64,000 nucleotides of DNA from Thermalbibacter longus (GTDB lineage Bacteria; Chloroflexota; Chloroflexia; Thermomicrobiales; Thermomicrobiaceae), in contig NZ_JAMSLR010000003.1 of the NCBI RefSeq assembly GCF_023806485.1, forward strand, positions 124,001 through 188,000. Reading direction: 5' to 3'. Below are positions 61,083 to 64,000 of the stretch, one piece after another. The translations under genes were made by a program, and so were the position numbers. The notes beneath the pieces are model-generated. The model saw only the letters and a program-made list of their open reading frames with translations, did no database searches and was not told the origin of the DNA. The stretch's first letter is position 1. Each line of letters opens with the position of its first letter.

Positions 61083-61942
61083 ACGTCCAGCGGACTGCCT
61101 GGGAGCGCGTCGAGCTCGCGCGCCATCCGGCGCGCCCCCATACGCTCGATTACCTGACCGATCTGCTGGACGACTTCGTCGAGCTGCACGGCGACCGTCA
61201 CTTCGCCGACGACCCGGCGATCGTCGGCGGCATCGGCCGCTTCCGGGGACGACCCGTGGTCGCCATCGGCCACCAGAAGGGAAGCTCCACCCGCGACAAC
61301 CTCCGCCGGAACTTCGGTATGCCTCGCCCCGAGGGGTACCGCAAAGCCCTCCGGCTGATGCGCCTGGCCGAGCGCTTCCTGCTTCCCGTCTTGACCTTCA
61401 TCGACACGCCGGCCGCCGACCCAGGCATCGGGTCGGAGGAGCGTGGCCAAGCGCTCGCCATCGCCGAGAACCTCGCGGCGATGGCGACGCTGGAAGTGCC
61501 GATCGTCAGCGTCGTGATCGGCGAGGGAGGCAGTGGCGGGGCCCTCGCGCTGGGAGTTGCCGACCGAATTCTCATGCTCGAGAACGCGATCTACGCCGTC
61601 GCCTCGCCGGAAGCCTGTGCCTCCATTCTCTGGCGCGACGCAGCCCGCGCGCCGGAGGCCGCCGAGACGATGCGCATTACCGCGGCCGACCTGCAGTCCT
61701 TCGGTATCGTGGACGAGATCGTGCCTGAACCGGTGCCGGCCCACGAGGAGCCGGTTCAAGCGATCCAGCGGGCCGGTGATGCGATCGAGCGACACCTTCA
61801 GGAGTTGCTCGATCGACTGGTCTCCGAGGGGGCCCAACGCCTGCTCGATGCCCGGTACGACAAGTACCGGCGGATCGGCCTCTGGCGCGAGGAGGCTGTG
61901 AGTGGGCTCTGTGGCGAGCAGGAGCATCCCGGAGCGTCGTAG
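61079..61942 (+). CDS. accA: Acetyl-CoA carboxylase carboxyltransferase subunit alpha
   Basis: 287 residues from GTG 61079, overlapping accD by GTGA. The alpha subunit completes the carboxyltransferase. Seen: RPHTLDYLTDLLDDFVELHGDR, GHQKGSSTRDNLRRNFGMP, TFIDTPAADPGIGSEERGQ, the oxyanion-hole GEGGSGGALALGVADRILML and SPEACASILWRDA. The biotin carrier and carboxylase genes (accB, accC) are not in the window. It converges on the hsp20 gene. Confidence 0.96.
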   Translation: MNVQRTAWERVELARHPARPHTLDYLTDLLDDFVELHGDRHFADDPAIVGGIGRFRGRPVVAIGHQKGSSTRDNLRRNFGMPRPEGYRKALRLMRLAERFLLPVLTFIDTPAADPGIGSEERGQALAIAENLAAMATLEVPIVSVVIGEGGSGGALALGVADRILMLENAIYAVASPEACASILWRDAARAPEAAETMRITAADLQSFGIVDEIVPEPVPAHEEPVQAIQRAGDAIERHLQELLDRLVSEGAQRLLDARYDKYRRIGLWREEAVSGLCGEQEHPGAS

Positions 61943-61971
61943 CCCGCTCCGCGGTTCAAGTTCCCTCCCGG

Positions 61972-62409
61972 TCAGCTTACCGAGCGGATCGGGATCTGGC
62001 GACTCCGGCTCACCGTCGCCTTGGGCAGCCGCACCACGAGCACGCCGTTCACGAACTCCGCCTCGGCATCGTCGGCCCGCACCGGGCCCGGCATAGTGAG
62101 GACGCGCCGGAAGGTCCCGTAGCGCCGCTCGCGCACCAGCCAGGTTCCTTCCACCTCCGGCTCCTTGACCTCCCCGCTGAGCTGGAGCGTATCGCCGGAG
62201 ACCTGGATCTGGACGTCCTCTGGGCGCGCCCCCGGGATCACAGCCATCACCACGTACGCTTCATCAGTCTCGGCGATGTCGACCGGTACGCCGATGCCGC
62301 TCACCATCCCGGCGGCCCTCGGTCGGATCATGCTCTCGCGGAAGAGCTGGTCCATCATCTCTCGTAGTGGGAGCAGCTCGTTCCATGGATCCCAGCGACC
62401 TGTGGACAT
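61972..62409 (-). CDS. Small heat-shock protein, Hsp20/alpha-crystallin
   Basis: 145 residues from ATG 62409 with AGAGGTG four bases upstream; the longer frame to 62538 is not used. An ATP-independent holdase. N-terminal WDPWNELLPLREMMDQLF, the alpha-crystallin domain (VPVDIAETDEAYVVMAVIPG, then YGTFRRVLTMPGPV and VNGVLVVRLPKA with the final conserved Leu/Pro), and a short tail with IPI, an I-x-I oligomerisation motif. Probably heat induced, though no regulator site was recognised. Confidence 0.93.
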   Translation of the reverse strand: MSTGRWDPWNELLPLREMMDQLFRESMIRPRAAGMVSGIGVPVDIAETDEAYVVMAVIPGARPEDVQIQVSGDTLQLSGEVKEPEVEGTWLVRERRYGTFRRVLTMPGPVRADDAEAEFVNGVLVVRLPKATVSRSRQIPIRSVS

Positions 62410-62534
62410 GTTGCACCTCTCTTCCCAGCTTGAGCCGTTCGCTACGTATCCCTGTCGAGCTTCTGCGTACCGCGCGGCGACCGCTGTTCTTCCCGTCCGG
62501 CTACTCGCGCCGGTGGCGGGAGGAGCATGCCCGG

Positions 62535-63677
62535 TCACCGGGCGATCAACCCGAGCGCCTCGGCGATGACCAGATAGCGGTCGCGGGGACGTCGCCCCTC
62601 CTGCAAGTAACGATAGACGTGGACAAGCCGATCAGCGGTGAAGATGCCGCGGTAGCGCCCGTGCTCGACCACCGGTATCGAGGGGTGACCGCTCGCCAGC
62701 ATGCGCTGGTGCGCGTCGTAGACCGAGGTGTCGACGTTGACCGTAACTACACTGGGGTCCATCACCTCCCGCACCAGCAGGCGACTGCCCACCTGGACGT
62801 TGCGGAGGATGTCCTCTCGCCAGAGCATGCCGACGACTTTGCCCCCACTCACCACTGCCACATCGCGTGGCCCTCCCCGCAGCGCGTAGCGCAGCTCCTG
62901 ATCCGGCCCGACTCCGCCCATGTCCCAGACGGCGAACTGGCCAACCGGCAGCCGCTGCATCGCTTGCTCTACCTCGATAAGCCGCGCCTCGACGGTTGCG
63001 GCGGCCAGCAGGAAGAGTGCCAGCAGCGGGAGCATCAGATCGCGGAGGAGAATGCCCGCGATCAGCAGCCCGAGCGCGAGCAAGTAGCCGAGTGAAACCG
63101 CAATGCGGGTAGCCATCAACCGGTCGCTCATCCAGCTCAGCCAGGCGCGCAGGATGCGGCCGCCGTCCATCGGGAACGCCGGCAACAGATTGAAGAGCGC
63201 CAGCAGCATGTTCGCTAGCCAGACGAGAAGCAGAAGGCTGCTGGGGCTGGTCTCCTGCGCGATGAGGAGAACGTCGAGCGGCTCGCGCACGCCCCGCCAC
63301 AGTAGCATGCCGACGAGCGCGGGCGTGAGGCCAGCCGCGACCACGAGGTTGAGCAGTGGGCCGGCCAGTGCCACCATGGCTTCGCTCCGCGGCGACAGCG
63401 GCGTCTGCTCGATGCGGGCTACGCCACCGATCGGCAGCAGCGTGATGTCCTGCACTTCCAACCCGTAGCGCTGGGCCAAAAACGAGTGGGCCAGCTCGTG
63501 CCCGGCCACGCTGACGAAAACCGCCAGCAGCAGGAACCCACCGAACAGCGCTCCGACCAGTGGATCATGCGCTGACCGCCCCCAGTGCCAGAAGACCCAG
63601 AGCAGGGCGATCACGACGGTCGGGTGAACCCGTACCTCGACCCCGCCGATCTTGCCGATGCGAAACCCGCGCCCCAT
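62535..63677 (-). CDS. Site-2 protease-family metalloprotease with CBS domains
   Basis: 380 residues from ATG 63677. The intramembrane zinc site is His60-Glu61-x-x-His64 (AGHELAHSF) in the second helix, and NLLPAFPMDGGRILRA supplies the third ligand Asp. About six helices are followed by two CBS domains (MDPSVVTVNVDTSVYDAHQRML, SGHPSIPVVEHGRYRGIFTADRL). S2P enzymes cut membrane-bound substrates such as anti-sigma factors; CBS domains usually bind adenine nucleotides and may set activity. The open frame to 63899 lacks S2P similarity. Confidence 0.9.
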   Translation of the reverse strand: MGRGFRIGKIGGVEVRVHPTVVIALLWVFWHWGRSAHDPLVGALFGGFLLLAVFVSVAGHELAHSFLAQRYGLEVQDITLLPIGGVARIEQTPLSPRSEAMVALAGPLLNLVVAAGLTPALVGMLLWRGVREPLDVLLIAQETSPSSLLLLVWLANMLLALFNLLPAFPMDGGRILRAWLSWMSDRLMATRIAVSLGYLLALGLLIAGILLRDLMLPLLALFLLAAATVEARLIEVEQAMQRLPVGQFAVWDMGGVGPDQELRYALRGGPRDVAVVSGGKVVGMLWREDILRNVQVGSRLLVREVMDPSVVTVNVDTSVYDAHQRMLASGHPSIPVVEHGRYRGIFTADRLVHVYRYLQEGRRPRDRYLVIAEALGLIAR

Positions 63678-63720
63678 TCCACCCGACCACTCTTGCTCGT
63701 CCCGAATGACCTGCTCAGAA

Positions 63721-63747
63721 TATCGGCGCCGATGGGCAGCGCCGATA
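63721..63747 (-). repeat. Inverted repeat in the S2P leader
   Basis: TATCGGCGC (63721-63729) and GCGCCGATA (63739-63747) form a perfect 9-bp stem with a 9-base loop. It lies between the predicted promoter and the start codon, so it would be a leader hairpin or a protein-binding palindrome. Confidence 0.45.
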
Positions 63748-63756
63748 GCTGTACTT

Positions 63757-63785
63757 AATGTATAGAACGAATGAACTCCTGTCAC
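63757..63785 (-). promoter_or_regulatory. Promoter of the S2P-family gene
   Basis: Minus-strand GTGACA (63780-63785), a 17-base spacer and TACATT (63757-63762), about 80 bases before the start codon. Confidence 0.5.
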
Positions 63786-64000
63786 CGGTGCGGGGCAGCC
63801 GCGCACCGCCTCTAGCATACCAGGATCCGCCGAGATGGCCGTATACGGTGGCAAATCGTGGTCTGAGGCGCCGGCGGTCGTGGCGCCCCGCCGCGCCACC
63901 GTCGCTCAACCGCGCACAACCTCCACTTCGCTCATCCGCTCCTGGCAGATCTGGCACTGGTCTCAGGAAACTCCCTGTACGAACGCGCTCTCTCCGTTTG

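Larger units (their letters stand above)
63678..64000. other. Leader and upstream region of the S2P gene
   Basis: No gene I can support. It contains a 9-bp hairpin (63721-63747), a promoter for the S2P gene and, at the very edge, a short minus-strand frame (about 63906-63962) reading CQICQERMSEVEVVRG, which may be the tail of a gene cut by the window or chance. Confidence 0.5.

Noticed and set aside
63906-63965. Second possible selenocysteine TGA at the right edge (minus strand, before DQCQICQER)
   Set aside because: The frame is too short, not recognisable as a family, and I see no hairpin with a suitable loop; more likely a gene tail in another frame or chance.

Overview
The window is about 64 kb of dense, high-GC bacterial chromosome. 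Gene content (GlgE-type glucan pathway, fused TreS-maltokinase, MurT/GatD, Agl23-type membrane glycosyltransferase, Tat-type lipoprotein binding proteins) and style (many GTG/TTG starts, 4-base stop/start overlaps, GGAGG ribosome sites) suggest a Chloroflexota member close to Thermomicrobia/Sphaerobacter. That placement is inference; no rRNA marker is present. I see no IS element, prophage, CRISPR array, tRNA or rRNA gene.

Layout. 0-11.8 kb (minus): a six-gene alpha-glucan/trehalose cluster transcribed glgE, treS-maltokinase fusion, malQ, glgB, treZ, GH57 (cut by the left edge). 12-15.2 kb: metallophosphoesterase, a two-part class II aldolase protein, a DagK/YegS-type lipid kinase. 15.4-21.5 kb (plus): cell-envelope run of a LysM/M23 endopeptidase, mreB, mreC, murT, gatD. 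21.5-32.4 kb (minus): two large membrane glycosyltransferases, a response regulator and histidine kinase, dxs, rsmG, and a flavin disulfide reductase. 32.5-38 kb: PEP-synthase/PPDK regulator, sppA, a membrane protein behind a Fur-like operator, small one-helix proteins, and an atypical Nramp-like permease. 38-47 kb: rimO overlapping a convergent acyltransferase, a CDP-alcohol phosphatidyltransferase, a DUF3048 lipoprotein, a PH-domain membrane protein, a PpiC foldase, and rpsF-ssb-rpsR. 47-57 kb: two family-5 peptide-binding proteins, two permeases without ATPases, thrC-thrB, and a HIT/GalT-like protein. 57-64 kb: glgC-glgA, accD-accA, Hsp20 and a site-2 protease with CBS domains.

The most notable observation is at 21545-22900. 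The disulfide reductase is intact except for one in-frame TGA, codon 46. It falls exactly where the CoA-disulfide reductase/NADH oxidase family has its single redox-active cysteine (...SYSA-[TGA]-GIPYYV...). Twenty-one bases after the TGA is a short bulged stem-loop with apical loop GGUCU, the same loop as the E. coli fdhF SECIS. I read this as a selenocysteine-containing CoA-disulfide-reductase-like flavoprotein. A gene caller would truncate it to start at 22618.

Functionally, the two glucan blocks supply both routes to alpha-glucan: trehalose to maltose to maltose-1-phosphate to GlgE polymerisation with GlgB branching, and GlgC/GlgA from glucose-1-phosphate. The mre/murT/gatD run and the dxs, acyltransferase, phosphatidyltransferase and acc genes serve envelope and lipid synthesis.
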